Counted from the first letter of the stretch, positions 32,046 to 42,614 are shown. The stretch: 60,000 bases of DNA from Symbiodinium natans (GCA_905221605.1 CAJNDS010000791.1:636001-696000); one strand, 5' to 3'. Translations and numbers: made by a program. Notes: generated from the sequence alone by a model not told the origin.

Positions 32046-32857
32046 CTCTCTCGCGGTCGCAGAAACAAGCAGGAACGCTGCAAATTGGCAAACTTCGGTT
32101 TCGTTTAGGGTTGGAGTTTGGGCTTGACACCCTTTGTGGACATGGCCGCCTGTGCTCATTCCCTGGCGCTGCTGGTACGCAGCATCCTGTCCGTAAGGAT
32201 GCCCATAGGATGGCGCGCCGTAGTCCATCTGGCTTGGGACAGGCTGGCCATATCCTCAGATTAGCCACCCCAAACCCCAGCCCCCGAACCCTAAACGCGT
32301 CTCTCCCTTAGAATCCCTCCCATCAGCCACCGAACCCAAAAAGCTCCCAACTGGCAGCTAAGCCGCCTGGCTCTGCGTAGCCCATGAAGGGTTGGCCCTG
32401 CACAGGCATCTGGGCGGGCGGGCGGTAGTAGTCGGCAGAGTAGGGCTCCGGCATCGCGCTGCCCTCCGGCCACGGGTTTAGGGTATAAAAAACGTTTGAA
32501 CCGTTCGGGGTTTCGGGACAAGTCCGGTTTAGTACCTGGGTTTCAGGGAGGTTGCAGAGACACCGATCCTGATACGCAGGCTGGCCGGGAGCGTAGTCAT
32601 AGCGGTTTGGCTGGCAGACCTGTCCCGGAGCGTACTGCTGCTGGTAGACTTGCTGGTATCCGCCATACCTGCACACCCCCGATCCACAACTATCAAGGAG
32701 GTCAGGAAAGGCATCTACAAAGGGAGCCTTGTGCCTGAACCCCGACACCCCCACCCGAATTCTACGGAAGATGAGTGTGTGGATTCAAGGCACCCCTGGT
32801 TCTGATAGTTGTAGGCCGGCGCATAGGGCAGCGGCTGACCGGCCATCTCCTCCTTTC
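31288..32857 (-). CDS. six-exon gene: Tyr/Gln/Pro/Gly-rich protein with glycine-zipper segment
   Basis: Exons, 5' to 3' on the minus strand: 32794-32857, 32564-32668, 32367-32458, 32131-32254, 31576-31642 and 31288-31400, the last ending at TGA. Four junctions keep phase and sense: NYQNQ-G-YGGYQQVY, PAYQD-R-AMPEPYSA, YAEP-G-YGQPVP and AVEHA-E-RWRGDI. The introns at 32255-32366 and 31401-31575 start with GC. The N-terminal half has YAPGQ- and YGQP-like repeats. Then comes MAMAGAGGLALGAGTAFAV, a glycine zipper likely to insert in or associate with a membrane, and an acidic amphipathic tail (FADTAFDDVGRFAGDAVHGV). The layout recalls GYP-rich proteins with a Gly/Ala core. The junction 32131/31643 is not phase-matched, so a small exon may be missing. 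The 5' end is unknown. Confidence 0.8.
31980..32050 (+). repeat. (CT)n microsatellite
   Basis: About 70 nt of CT repeat, inside the fourth intron of the Tyr/Gln-rich gene. Long ORFs over it are artefacts. Confidence 0.95.
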
Positions 32858-32919
32858 CTCAGCTGCACCCCCTGAAACCCTGAAAATCTGAAAAAAGCAC
32901 CAACTTTGCAACCCGGCGC

Positions 32920-33313
32920 ATCTAGAAGCCTCGGTGAATAACTCCGAGCTTCCCATAAGGCAGCCCATGGCTACAGCGCAGGGGAGGATGCGGCAAAGGA
33001 CGTAAGAGCTTGACTTGTGCAGATCGCTGATAGATGGCCACGACGATTGCAGGCGAAGGTTCAGGATTTCGCCCGAGGGCTGATGGGATAACTTCTGGGG
33101 ATCCAGGTGTTCATACCGGTTGCACACGAGCAACAGTTGTTCTTGGGGGATTTGGGGGTCTACCAGGTGTTGCCAAGGGCCCCAGGGCCAGGGCTTGGGA
33201 ACACAGAGACCCGGAACGCTGTCCACTCTAAACTGCCGACGCAGAAGCTTCTGCACGAAGGGCGAGCCCAGACGGTGCAGGAGCTGGCGCAGCTGATCAG
33301 CGGCCTCCATTTC
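32920..33313 (-). CDS. long exon, about 130 codons, unknown product
   Basis: After acceptor CACCAG|GAA the frame reads EMEAADQLRQLLHRLGSPFV, QKLLRRQFRVDSVPG, VDPQIPQEQLLLVCNRYEHL and DLHKSSSYVLCRILPCAVAM. Third positions are strongly G/C throughout. It lies directly upstream of the Tyr/Gln-rich gene and could be its 5' part or a separate gene. Confidence 0.75.
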
Positions 33314-33522
33314 CTGGTGCGAGGCTTTGGGAGCTAGGGTGTTTAGGGCCCACGACCCCCACCAAAAGCACTCATCAGTGGCCTTTCGCGTTTGGGATTC
33401 CAAAGCGGCAAGGCTGGTCATGCCGAGGGTACCCCTGTATCGGGGGTTTTCGTTGGTCTACATGAGGGTGAAGGGGGGTTCTAATTTTGGAGCAGCCCCT
33501 CGATGGCTTGCCGTTCACACAG

Positions 33523-33650
33523 GCTGCCGTGGCTCCGAATTCAGACGGTTCAAGATCTTCAAAGCCGCGGCGTCCGACATCTGGCCCTGCTGGTCCACCT
33601 CCAACCTCCCCAACACTTTGGGGTTGCAGTTGCTTGTCGGCTCTGAAGAC
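33523..33650 (-). CDS. exon, unknown product
   Basis: The minus frame reads EVDQQGQMSDAAALKILNRL then NSEPRQP and ends at donor CCT|GTGTGAAC. The frame is open further right, to about 33790, with weaker bias. Confidence 0.65.
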
Positions 33651-33969
33651 TGTGATCCCTTGCATGGAGGCTTTACAGTCTTTTCGAGTGCCCCTGAAAT
33701 CTCTGCATACCCCAGGAGTATGGAGAGTTTGGGGAAGCATGAAGGGACTCGGGGATGTTGAAGTACCGATTGCTTCTCCAGAAACCTCCACGGCACCACT
33801 GCATCCTACATTGAAGTTTGGAGATTCGGGATGGGGCTTCGCGGTGTAGGGTTTCGCTCAACCGCAGAGCCCGCAAACACAGCATGCCCTCAGGATTTAC
33901 ACCACTCCAACTGCCCCTTAACCCCAAGCGAGGATGTAAGGAGTTCAGGTTCAGGCGGCACCCGACATG

Positions 33970-34055
33970 GTACCTCATGCTGTCCACCAGCTTGATCCAG
34001 AGGTTGTCCACCTGCGTTGTGGCCCCGGAGGCCACCTGCCAGGCAGAGCGGATTG
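33970..34055 (-). CDS. exon, unknown product
   Basis: Acceptor CCTGGCAG|GTGG. It reads VASGATTQVDNLWIKLVDSM, with donor ATGAG|GTACC. Confidence 0.65.
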
Positions 34056-34159
34056 GGTTTGGGCTTAGGGGTTCACTTAGCTTCACAGCGTTAAGGAACG
34101 AAGTGCTCTCACAAGATCCATCCAGCAGACGGCGAAGCCCAAGCCTAAGTCAGACCCTG

Positions 34160-34250
34160 CTCCATGCCTGAGGCATGGCGAGCGGAACAAGCGCGGCCCC
34201 GATGCCCTTCTTGGCGAGGAGGAAGGAGGAGCATGCCTGGCTCTTGTTTG
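34160..34250 (-). CDS. exon, hydrophobic
   Basis: The minus frame reads SQACSSFLLAKKGIGAALVP then LAMPQAWSR, with donor CAGG|GTCTG. It could be a membrane-contacting segment. Confidence 0.65.
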
Positions 34251-34717
34251 GGCTGGGCTGTTAGGGTTGAGGGTATAGGGTTTGGGGACTGTTTAGGGAC
34301 CCTACTGATTATGTTCAGGGAGCCCTTTTGGTGAGTTTGGAATCGTAAAGGTTTGAGGCTTCAGGGTTTAAGGGGGGAGTGTCATAGAGTGGGGCTCGAT
34401 GCGTTTAGAGTTTCGGGCTCAGGCGGCTTGGGGGGGTTTGGTGATGTTGGGCTCCCTCACGCTAAGACCAGTGCTTGGAGGCAGCTTTGCAGGGGTTTCG
34501 AACTTAGGGTAGAGGGCCTCAGACCTCAAGTTAAAAAGGTCGCACCCTGCACGACAATGAAACCATGCGAGCGGGTGAGTAGTCCATTCTTAGAACTTGG
34601 GTGTTTAGGGCTTAGAACTTCTGAAAACCTAAACCCACAACCCCACGACGGGGGGGGGGGGGTGTTCGGCTTGAGACCCAGACCACGCGCCGAATAGTCC
34701 CCACACTTTAAAGCTTC

Positions 34718-34818
34718 GAAGACAAGCCTGAACTTGAGCTGCGAGCCTCTGACATCTCCCGAATGTCGCTGGTCAGGGATTTGACCCCGTGGAAGATGTG
34801 AGCCTCCGCCCGAACAAA
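34718..34818 (-). CDS. exon, helical
   Basis: The minus frame reads RAEAHIFHGVKSLTSDIREM then SEARSSSSG with strong bias. Confidence 0.65.
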
Positions 34819-35337
34819 CCCCTCAAGACATACACCCCAAAGAAGTGAAAACAAGAATGCTCACAAAGCCCAACCGCCCTAATTCCCTTACCCTGAATCC
34901 CAAAGCCCGTCCCTCCCCTCCGGCAAACCCTCTGTGCCTCAGAGATGGGTTGATAAATTCGAAACTGGCTCTGTAGGGTTTAGGATTGATGGTTGAGTCT
35001 GGAGGTTAAGGGTTGAGAGTTCAAAGCGATTAGTCGGTTAAGGGTTCAGGGTTTAGGGTTGCTCAGACTCAGGTTGCAGTAGGGTTGATGGCTCAAGCTG
35101 GCTTGCGGTTCCTGCCCCGAAACCACCCGACCCTGAACCTCTCTGGAGCCTGAGCCCTAGACTCTACGGATAGTTACATGGTCCCTTAATATGGCCCCTT
35201 AGAAAGGGACCCCTTCTATATCCCTTATATGCCCTGTACAAATTAAGGACCCATACGTCAGAACCCTTTAAGGGAGGTCAGGGACCATATTAGGGGCCCA
35301 TATGAAACTACCCTCGGAGGACAAAAACCCAACACAC

Positions 35338-35432
35338 CCTGTCTCCAGCCTTCCGAAATTGCGACTTGAGGTTCATCAGCGCCGCATTAAAGTGGGAGAT
35401 CACCTCCTGCATGACCTGGGAGCGTCGTTTTG
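35338..35432 (-). CDS. exon, helical
   Basis: The minus frame reads RSQVMQEVISHFNAALMNLK then SQFRKAGDR, with donor CAGG|GTGTG. The coding signal is strong. It predicts a coiled-coil or helical bundle. Confidence 0.75.
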
Positions 35433-35591
35433 GGTTGGGGGGCTACTGGGGGCTGGAGGGGTTTTAGGGGCTTTTGGTTCGCAGGGCTTTACAGTAGGGA
35501 TTTGGGAGGGGCTCGGGTTTCGGGTTTAAGGATTCAGGGCTTTGCGGCCTTAGGGTTCAAGGCTATAGTGGACTGTGGGGTTTCGGGGCTT

Positions 35592-35640
35592 GGGTTTAAG
35601 AGGTAGGTCCGCGTCCAGGAAAGCTTCGAACTCTGCTTCT
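35592..35640 (-). CDS. short exon candidate
   Basis: The minus frame reads AEFEAFLDADLPL after a GAGAAG acceptor. Confidence 0.4.
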
Positions 35641-35671
35641 CCACAACCCGAACCGGGCTTAGACCTGTCCA

Positions 35672-35752
35672 TTCTCCAATTGCCAAGTTGGCTTGAACCC
35701 GAGTGACGCGATCCAAATTCGGCCGCTGCTTGCGAAGGGTCTCAGCCATCAC
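35672..35752 (-). CDS. exon, helical
   Basis: Acceptor GGTGCAG|GTG and donor ACAG|GTCTAA. It reads VMAETLRKQRPNLDRVTRVQ then ANLAIGEWT. Confidence 0.7.
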
Positions 35753-35904
35753 CTGCACCACACAGCCCAGCCCCCAAGCCCTGAACGGGGGCACCTGTTT
35801 AGAAGGAATGCAAGGGTGCGTTGGATTTGGGGCGACCCTCAGGGACTCTAAACCCGAAAACTCCCAAATCCAACATCCCAACTCTAACAGCCTAAACCTT
35901 CATG

Positions 35905-36000
35905 CCATATACCCTCGACAAAATTCAACTGCGGGCCACCACATGACCAGGCCTGACTCCACTTTTCTTCGAAAACTCGCTCCACGTTCCTCGGGGGTTT
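35905..36000 (-). CDS. exon, unknown product
   Basis: The minus frame reads RNVERVFEEKWSQAWSCGGP then QLNFVE, with canonical donor GAGG|GTATATGG. Confidence 0.65.
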
Positions 36001-36341
36001 GAAACGGCGAGGGCCTAAACCCCAAACCCGAAACCTTGAACCCCTAAACCCGAAACTCTAACACAAAGGCCAGCTTCGAGAACCTTGAGGCGATAATGGG
36101 CTGAGCTTTGCAGGCCTTAAAGGGCTTTGGGGTGGTTGGGGCGTTGTTGAAGGGGCGTAGCAGCCTTCAAAGACCTAAGCCCTTAGACCCTGAGCCCCAA
36201 ACCCTTGACTCTTAAACACAAACTTTACACCCCAATCTGGCCGGTTAGCATCATTATTTACACCATGAGGAATATGAGGACTTCCTCGGTTTTTCTTGGT
36301 CATCTGTGCTGCGGCCCCTACTGTAACGCCCTAAACTGGGG

Positions 36342-36437
36342 AAAACGAGGCACTGGACATTGATGTGGGAGCCCTGCTCCAGCAGCAGGTCGTTAACACG
36401 CGCTGAGATCTCCTCGAAAAGGTGGTCCATGGAGTTC
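36342..36437 (-). CDS. exon, helical
   Basis: After AACCCAAG the frame reads NSMDHLFEEISARVNDLLLE then QGSHINVQC. The acceptor lies at the edge of a telomere-like run (36449-36500). Confidence 0.7.
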
Positions 36438-36444
36438 CTTGGGT

Positions 36445-36502
36445 TTAGGGTGTAGGGTGTAGGGTTTAGGGTTTAGGGTTTAGGGTTTAGGGTTTAGGGT
36501 GT
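36445..36502 (+). repeat. TTTAGGG/TGTAGGG array
   Basis: Two TGTAGGG variants followed by five perfect TTTAGGG units. Confidence 0.9.
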
Positions 36503-36859
36503 CTTGCTATAGAGTGGCGAGACCCTGAAGCCTGCACCTGCGACCTCCACCCGCTCCCCTCACGCCGAGCATATCAGAAAAGATTTTTGTCATAGATTGA
36601 TCATCTGTTTCTTGCAACGTTGTTCGTCCCCAAAAAAAATAGTTCGGCGACGCGTGGAAACATCTTCAAAGACAGTCTAGCTCAATAGGGCGCTTGCTGA
36701 ACTCAACTCTCCAATGCAGCGCAGCGTATTCTGCAGACATGGAGTTCTCCCATTCAGCCATCATCAGCCCGTCTGGACATATCTGGAACCCTCACTCCCT
36801 CATGGCACGCCGTCTCGGATCCTGCTTGAGCGAGCAAACTTGCAATTAGATGAGGGGCC

Positions 36860-36960
36860 CCTACCAAAGAGGGTCCAACATTCGACCCAGAAGTTGCGCA
36901 TCGTGGTTGCTTCAGGCTTCCAAAGTTCACATGAGCAGTGGCGAAAACCCTTTGAACTTT
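36860..36960 (-). CDS. weak exon candidate
   Basis: The minus frame reads LWKPEATTMRNFWVECWTLF before donor G|GTAGGGG. Confidence 0.35.
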
Positions 36961-36984
36961 TCATTCGACTATGGAAGGGTTCTC

Positions 36985-37265
36985 GCGGGCTCTGACGCGG
37001 CCTGCTGCAGGCCGCATCGCGCGCTGACGCGCACGTGCTTTTTGGCATTGCACTGACGCGGACTATCGCGGGAAGCCAACACAAGACCCCAAACCTTCAG
37101 AATAGCCTGAACCCTAATATACCGACAAGACCTGCAGTCAGAGACATGTTTTACAACCAACACCTACCCTGTCGCGCGCTATCGCGCGCTCTCGTAACCA
37201 GAGCTCTCTCGCAGAAACTATCGCGCACTGGCGCGCCTCGGACTTTAGCTGACGCGGGCCAACCC
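36985..37265. promoter_or_regulatory. CpG-dense stretch with repeated TGACGCG and TATCGCG words
   Basis: TGACGCG occurs at least four times and TATCGCG three times in about 280 nt, along with runs of CGCG. No convincing coding frame covers it. A regulatory role is speculation; it may be a decayed repeat. Confidence 0.3.
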
Positions 37266-37306
37266 TCAATCTAATTCTTTCATGGAAGGTTTTTGGCGCC
37301 GCTCAC

Positions 37307-37395
37307 ATGGGCTCGCCGCCAAGCTTCTGCTCCAGGACAAGGTGAACAGCAGATCTCCAGAGGCTGTCCACTGATGCGTACTTGCGCCCTGGCGT
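37307..37395 (-). CDS. exon, helical
   Basis: Acceptor CGCCAG|GGCGC and canonical donor CCAT|GTGAGC. It reads RKYASVDSLWRSAVHLVLEQ then KLGGEP. Confidence 0.7.
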
Positions 37396-37544
37396 GCTGT
37401 GGGCGTGCTGTTGCGTTGACCTGGTTCAATACTGGTTCAACTGTGCATCATGGTCCTAAGCAGGCAGAGTCCAGGAGCAGGCTCCTGAACTTTCGCAGTG
37501 CAAGGCTTTCAGGGTAAAAAATTGAGCGCCGTTCGACCCTAAGC

Positions 37545-37690
37545 CCTCAACTGTGCCAAGGAACTTGAGGCTTTCAAGCTTTTTTGGAGGGGCTTCAGGA
37601 TTCCGGGAGGCGCGTAGATGTTGGGGACACGTTTGCCGGGAACCAGGGCTTCTCTGAAGGCCTGGAATGCACGTGAGACTGTAGGCGGTG
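37545..37690 (-). CDS. exon, unknown product
   Basis: The minus frame reads TVSRAFQAFREALVPGKRVP then NIYAPPGILKPL with strong bias. Confidence 0.65.
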
Positions 37691-37754
37691 TTGGGGCTTT
37701 TAAAAGCCCCCTGAAGCCTGGAACTTGAAACCCCTGATAGCCCCTAAAAACCTC

Positions 37755-37862
37755 CAAACCTCCAGCGCCAAGGAGCTCATCGGCCCCATGAGCGAGAACC
37801 TCTTGTCGCTCTTCACCTGCTCATCGGTGAACTTGCCTGCGCGCGAGCAAAAGCCCAAAGCC
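37755..37862 (-). CDS. exon, unknown product
   Basis: The minus frame reads AGKFTDEQVKSDKRFSLMGP then MSSLALE, with donor CTGGAG|GTTTGG. Confidence 0.7.
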
Positions 37863-38114
37863 TTGACAAGCCTGAGGCCCTCGCCTCCAAACCGCCTCGA
37901 GACCGCCTCGAAACCGCCTCGAAACCCTATGAAACTCCTAAAACCCTTCAATCTGAGGGTCCAGGGGCTGCTCGGGGCCTGCGTTGTTGGGGGGGTTTGA
38001 ACGAAGACTTTCAAAGGCATTTGGGGTTGAGGGATTTGTCGTGGTTGTTTTGTGCAGTTCTGACTCAGGTCGCTTTGAATTCGGCGGCTATGGCTTGTGG
38101 GGCTTTGGCAGTGT

Positions 38115-38203
38115 AAACTCGGAGGCAGGCGGCTGTCGTGAGAGCGCACGAACTCGTCAAACTCATGCTGCATCTCCTCGTGCGAGCAACATGGAGTTGC
38201 AAG
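38115..38203 (-). CDS. exon, acidic helix
   Basis: The minus frame reads SHEEMQHEFDEFVRSHDSRL with strong bias, and donor TCCGA|GTTTAC. Confidence 0.65.
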
Positions 38204-38344
38204 AACCCTGGTCGAGAGCTGTGGCTGTCGGGCACTTTGAGGACTTGAGTTTGGGGGTTAGCGTTTCGGTGTAATTTGAGGCAGCCTACGCGCTGAAGCC
38301 GAGCAAGTTTCTGCAACAAAGCATAGCCTTAGAACGAAGACTTC

Positions 38345-38402
38345 ACTGCTCTGCGATTCAGTCCGCGGCCTCGAGCCGGCACCAGGATGAGGTGTGATAT
38401 CC
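38345..38402 (-). CDS. short exon
   Basis: The minus frame reads SHLILVPARGRGLNRRA, with donor GAGCA|GTGAAG. A classic TTTGTTGCAG acceptor follows about 30 nt downstream, leading to KLARLQR. Confidence 0.5.
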
Positions 38403-38502
38403 CTCAAACCGCAACTCCAACACCCAGGCCTGAATCTTTTACAGATGAGGGTCCAGGGCGGGGGGACTGTGAAAGCCCTGGCCGACTTTCTATTCCTTCC
38501 TT

Positions 38503-38612
38503 TTTTGGGCAAGTCTGCTGAAGGAGTCCTGAAGGACAGCGTCCCGGAGGCCGTCGAGCTGACCTCGGAAAGCGTTGTCGATGGCGTGGACTTCGCCTCG
38601 AGTGCTGGGCAT
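38503..38612 (-). CDS. exon, helical
   Basis: The minus frame reads RGEVHAIDNAFRGQLDGLRD then AVLQDSFSRLAQK. The coding signal is strong. Confidence 0.7.
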
Positions 38613-38789
38613 TTGAAGTTTCGGCTCGGCTCGGGTTTACTTTCTTGTGGGCGTGTTTCAGGTCGCCGGGTGTAGGGCTTCGTACAAGGGGGGAAGTGTG
38701 CGGGGAACCCCTCGAACCCGAAACCTCAACACCCAAGCTGCAACCTCTGAAAGGCCCGAAGACCTCAACACTCAACTTCACTTAACTTC

Positions 38790-38945
38790 ACGGGACCCCA
38801 AATACCCTTCGCTGGAGGCCCTGCTATCCCAGACTATCAGCCGCGTCTTTGGCGAACTTCGGAATTGCAGGTAAAGCCGGGCTGCTTGAGCCGGTGGCTG
38901 CCCGCAGATCCTTCGTGTACCTGCCAAGGCGAAGGCCAGCTTACA
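38790..38945. CDS. coding-like on both strands
   Basis: Plus: SLEALLSQTISRVFGELRNC before donor CAG|GTAAAG. Minus: RYTKDLRAATGSSSPALPAI then PKFAKDAADSLG, TAG, QGLQRRVFGVP. I cannot decide the strand. Confidence 0.35.
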
Positions 38946-39054
38946 GAGAAGTACAAGGCGGTTGTTTTTTGAGTTTGGGGTTTAAGGGGGTGGGGTTTTT
39001 TAAGGTTTACAAAGTTACTTTGGGGTGTAGGGCTAAGGGCTTGGAGCATTTTTG

Positions 39055-39172
39055 TTGCGTTTCGGAAATGCCCTGCTCAGGCCTGTGGATCAGCTGCTCG
39101 CTCTCCTGGTGCATCTTTCCGTCGACATGCTTCTGAACGAGGGCGTCGCAGAACTCCTGTCCGGATGCTTGA
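39055..39172 (-). CDS. exon, helical
   Basis: The minus frame reads ASGQEFCDALVQKHVDGKMH then QESEQLIHRPEQGISET. Confidence 0.7.
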
Positions 39173-39179
39173 TGACACC

Positions 39180-39630
39180 TAAACTCTGAGCCTTAAGCCT
39201 TGCAAACCCCAAGCCCTGTAAACCTAACCCCTGGAACATAATACCCTTAACACCTCCGCCAGAACGTCACCTCAGCAAAATCCTTCAGCAGAAAACAAGT
39301 CTTAGGAGAAGCCCTTGTTCTCATCCCTAAGAACATATTGAATGTCTCTCAAAAAAGCAAGAAGTCCGGTTCAGAGGAAGAGGTTGGGTGACAAGATGCG
39401 TGAACTGGCACCAAAGCGCTTTAACATTTAATCCGGCAAAAATTGCGTACGACAGCCTCTCTACACTTTAGAACCTTGGACATTCATAAACTACATAACC
39501 TGCAACTCGTTTGTGTGCATGCTCTTGCAATCTTCGTGTGATGTACACTTGTCTAATCTTTTAGGCGCCGCATGCTGTGGCGCATGATAGGCTCCCTAAA
39601 TTAATTAAAGTCCCCTTTCAGGGTTCTTAC
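39180..39630. other. no gene recognised
   Basis: Telomere-like words to about 39240, then mixed sequence with no biased frame. Confidence 0.4.
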
Positions 39631-39639
39631 CAGATGAAT

Positions 39640-39740
39640 ATGGAGTCCTAAAAAGAGACGCGGGCCAAACAAGCTGACATTCCAGAGCTCCTGAAGCTGC
39701 TGTGCCATCAGCACCTGCCGCATGGTCCGGAATTGCAGCA
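39640..39740 (-). CDS. exon, helical
   Basis: The minus frame reads DLLQFRTMRQVLMAQQLQEL then WNVSLFGPRL with 80 percent G/C third positions. Confidence 0.65.
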
Positions 39741-40393
39741 GGTCCGTACCACACCTTCAGGGCTTGCGACGTGTCAGTTCTCTTATCGTGGTACTGCAGA
39801 AGCAAATGGGGCCGAGTACCCACGGACGGCTTGGCGCCATAGTTGGGGCTTGGGGCATGGGGGGTGTCGATGTCTTGGGATCTGTTTCCCTGCGCCCCCT
39901 TAAGCCCTAAACCCTAAACCTTAAACCCTAAACCCGAAGGTCGGGGGGCGACACTGACTTGGAGTCGACAGGGTTTGGGGTTTGGGCGGTTTGGGGTTGA
40001 ATCCTTTGGAGTTTCGGGTTTAGGGTTTAGGCTTTCTACGGTTTGGAGTTGCGGGTTTAGGGGTTTCGGGAGTGTTACAGCTCAGGGAGAGTACCGTGAG
40101 CCTAGGAACTGCGCACTGCTTCCACCCGACCCCAACATTTTCACCCCTGAGCCCTCTGGAGCCTTGGGATACAGGGCTTTCGGGGGTTTGGGGGCTTGTG
40201 GGGGGCAGGGCTTAGGGATTTACGGTTTAGGGCTTCAGGGGGCTTTTAGGGCTTTGAGGGCTTTGGGTTTTCAACCCTCAACCAGACACTGGAAGCCGCA
40301 AACCGTTTCAAGGGCCTTAACCCCCCTAAACCCTAAAAATCCATTATATTAAAAGAAAATGACACCCTGTAACCAGAAAGAAACCTTGAAGCC

Positions 40394-40485
40394 ATCAATC
40401 CAAGCCCTGGCACATGGACAAGGTCTGCCACACCGTCCTGGCATGGTCGTACCTGCGCGAGGCTCAGAGTCTCGGGCTTGCGTCG
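40394..40485. CDS. exon candidate, strand undecided
   Basis: Plus: WHMDKVCHTVLAWSYLREAQ with 82 percent G/C third positions. Minus: PETLSLAQ then donor GTACGACC. Confidence 0.4.
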
Positions 40486-40661
40486 GATGTTTCGGGTATT
40501 TAGGCTTGAGCTTAGGGTTGATGGCACCTTTGACCATAGACGAGCTTCAACCCTGGCTTAGGGCATTTAGTGTGTTTAGGGTTGTTTTGGGGGTGTTTTG
40601 GGGTGTTTTGGGGGGGTGTTTTAGGAGGGGTTTTGGGGGGGTTTGGGGGCTCTTTTTACCC

Positions 40662-40757
40662 CTGCGGGCGCCACTGCGACAGCGAGGCGAAAGATACGGA
40701 AGCGCCAGGTTCGGAGTCGAGCGCCGTCTCTGCCAGGCGACTCCTGGTGCTCTGACT
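40662..40757 (-). CDS. exon, unknown product
   Basis: The minus frame reads RLAETALDSEPGASVSFASL then SQWRPQ, followed by GGTAAAAAG. Confidence 0.55.
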
Positions 40758-41164
40758 TTCGGGGCTTTGAGGATAAGATGTGTGTGTATATATATATGAA
40801 TACTATAGAAATTTTACATGTTGGTTTTTTCAGAAATATTGCATATGATTCTAATATTATGCAATATTTTCGTTCGAAAGTACAGAATAATATCATATAA
40901 CCTAGAATATTGTAATAGCACCAGGTCTGAACACCTGGGTGCCCTCTCAGCCCTAACCATGCGTGAGCTCCCTGCTGAAACACAAACCCCGACGGCGTGG
41001 GTGCGCGGACCCTAAGATTCCTTTCTGAACCCGAGAGCTTGGTGCAGTTTTTGGTGTGGACGGTTTGGGGTTTAGGTCGCTTGTGGACGCGCGCAACCGA
41101 CATCCTAAACCCCAAACCCCAAGCCCTAAGAGCTTGAGTGTCCTTTGCGACGCTTTGGCCCTGG

Positions 41165-41290
41165 CGATCCAATGGAAGACCTGCAGGGTTTGAGGATTAG
41201 CACTTCGGCGCCTTCCTTCACGCGCCAGGACTTCTTTGGCATGCTGGTTCCCCACAAAGCTGCACATACTCCAGATCTCCGCCCTTCACG
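41165..41290 (-). CDS. exon candidate, strand and frame uncertain
   Basis: The minus frame reads IWSMCSFVGNQHAKEVLARE. Another minus frame and the plus frame (FFGMLVPHKAAHTPDLRPSR) are also open. Confidence 0.35.
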
Positions 41291-41404
41291 GCAGGAAGTC
41301 TTGCAGGCATTGCTCGTTCGGAGCCGGGAACCCTCGTGCAGATAACCTAAAACCTCAACCCTATACACCTAGGGGAGTAGGGTGTGTGGGGGGGGCGGGG
41401 GGCT

Positions 41405-41520
41405 TTGCGGGCTTGCGATCCAAGCAGAAGATCTGGGACCTGGCCTTCTCGCGGAGCTGCAGGGCTTTCAGTGCGTAGAGGTTCGTCGGCCGGGACACCT
41501 TCTCCCAGGACTCTGGGCCC
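41405..41520 (-). CDS. exon, strongly coding
   Basis: The minus frame reads ESWEKVSRPTNLYALKALQL then REKARSQIFCLDRKPA, with almost every codon ending in G/C. The family is unknown. Confidence 0.75.
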
Positions 41521-41749
41521 TAAAACCTACTTAAGCCATCTTGAGCCCCTTGAACCCGATACCCGAAATTTAAGTCTTGTAGCCTTTGGGTCACACCAAG
41601 GTTATAGGGTAGGTGTCAACTGGGCTTCGGGCTCACAGGCCTTCCTCAGAACTCCTGGAAATCCTGGGCCCGCAGGGGCTCTTAAACCCCAGAAAGCCTC
41701 ACGCCGCAACGAAAGCCAAGCGATATTATGGGGGATATCGTTTTTCTTG

Positions 41750-41952
41750 CGCGGGGGGGGGGGGTGGAGGTCCGGGGTCCGGGTCCGGGTCCGGGTCCGG
41801 GTCCCGGTCCGGGCCGATTCCGGTCCGGGTCCGGGTCCGCTTCGGGTCCCCATCCGCGTCCGGGTCCAGGTCCAAGTCTCGGTCCAGGTCGGGCCGGGTC
41901 CGGGTAAATCCGGGTCCGGATCCGGGTCCAGGTCCGGCGAGGTCCGGGGCGC
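41750..41952 (+). repeat. (GGGTCC)n hexanucleotide minisatellite, copy 1
   Basis: A G run is followed by about 190 nt of GGGTCC and close variants. A second block in the same orientation lies at 42615-42740. Confidence 0.95.
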
Positions 41953-41984
41953 GTCCGCGTCCTTCGAAAGCCTGTTTTACACCC

Positions 41985-42075
41985 ATCATGCGATCGTTGT
42001 GTTCGAAAGTGGCGGGGCTGCGATCATTGTGTTTGCAAATGGGGGGCTGCGCCCCCCCCAACCCCCCCGCTTTTG
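41985..42075 (+). repeat. dispersed G/C-hairpin repeat, copy 1 (inverted relative to others)
   Basis: Contains GTTTGCAAATGGGGGGCTGC followed by a C-rich run and CCGCTTTTGTTAAGC. It is the reverse of the copies at 48848, 49160 and 49240. Confidence 0.8.
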
Positions 42076-42179
42076 TTAAGCTGTGCAAGCCTGAGTCTTT
42101 TTTAAACCCTTTAACCCGAAACCCCCTTGGCCTCAAGTGCAAGGCTCCTTAAACCCCACAGCCTCAAGTGCAAGGCCAA

Positions 42180-42600
42180 TAGACTTCTACCTTTAAACCC
42201 ATATATTATAAATAAAATATATTAATAAGTTAAACATAGAACAGTATATATATATATATATTTATTTATTTATATGTGTGATATGTATATATATATATAT
42301 ATACACATACAGTATATAATTAGCAGATGTCATATAATATAATATAATACAATATAATATAATTATATTACATAATATAACATAACATAATATATTATAA
42401 CATAATATAATATAAGAAAATATAGGATAATATAAGATAATATAAGATAATATAAGATAATATAAGATAATATAAGATAATATAAGATAATATAACACAA
42501 TATAACATAATATAAGATAATAGAACAGAATAGAATAGAATAGAATATATTTAAAAAAATAAAATAGAATACAACATCATATCATATAATATAATATTAT
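42180..42600. repeat. AT-rich block with TATAAGATAA repeat
   Basis: Almost pure A/T, with about nine copies of TATAAGATAA near 42410-42500 and TATATA runs. It lies between the two (GGGTCC)n blocks. Confidence 0.9.
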
Positions 42601-42614
42601 TCTATACAGGTCCA

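Noticed and set aside
31901-32268. Arg/Glu repeat ORFs over the CT run
   Set aside because: Microsatellite artefact inside an intron of the Tyr/Gln-rich gene.
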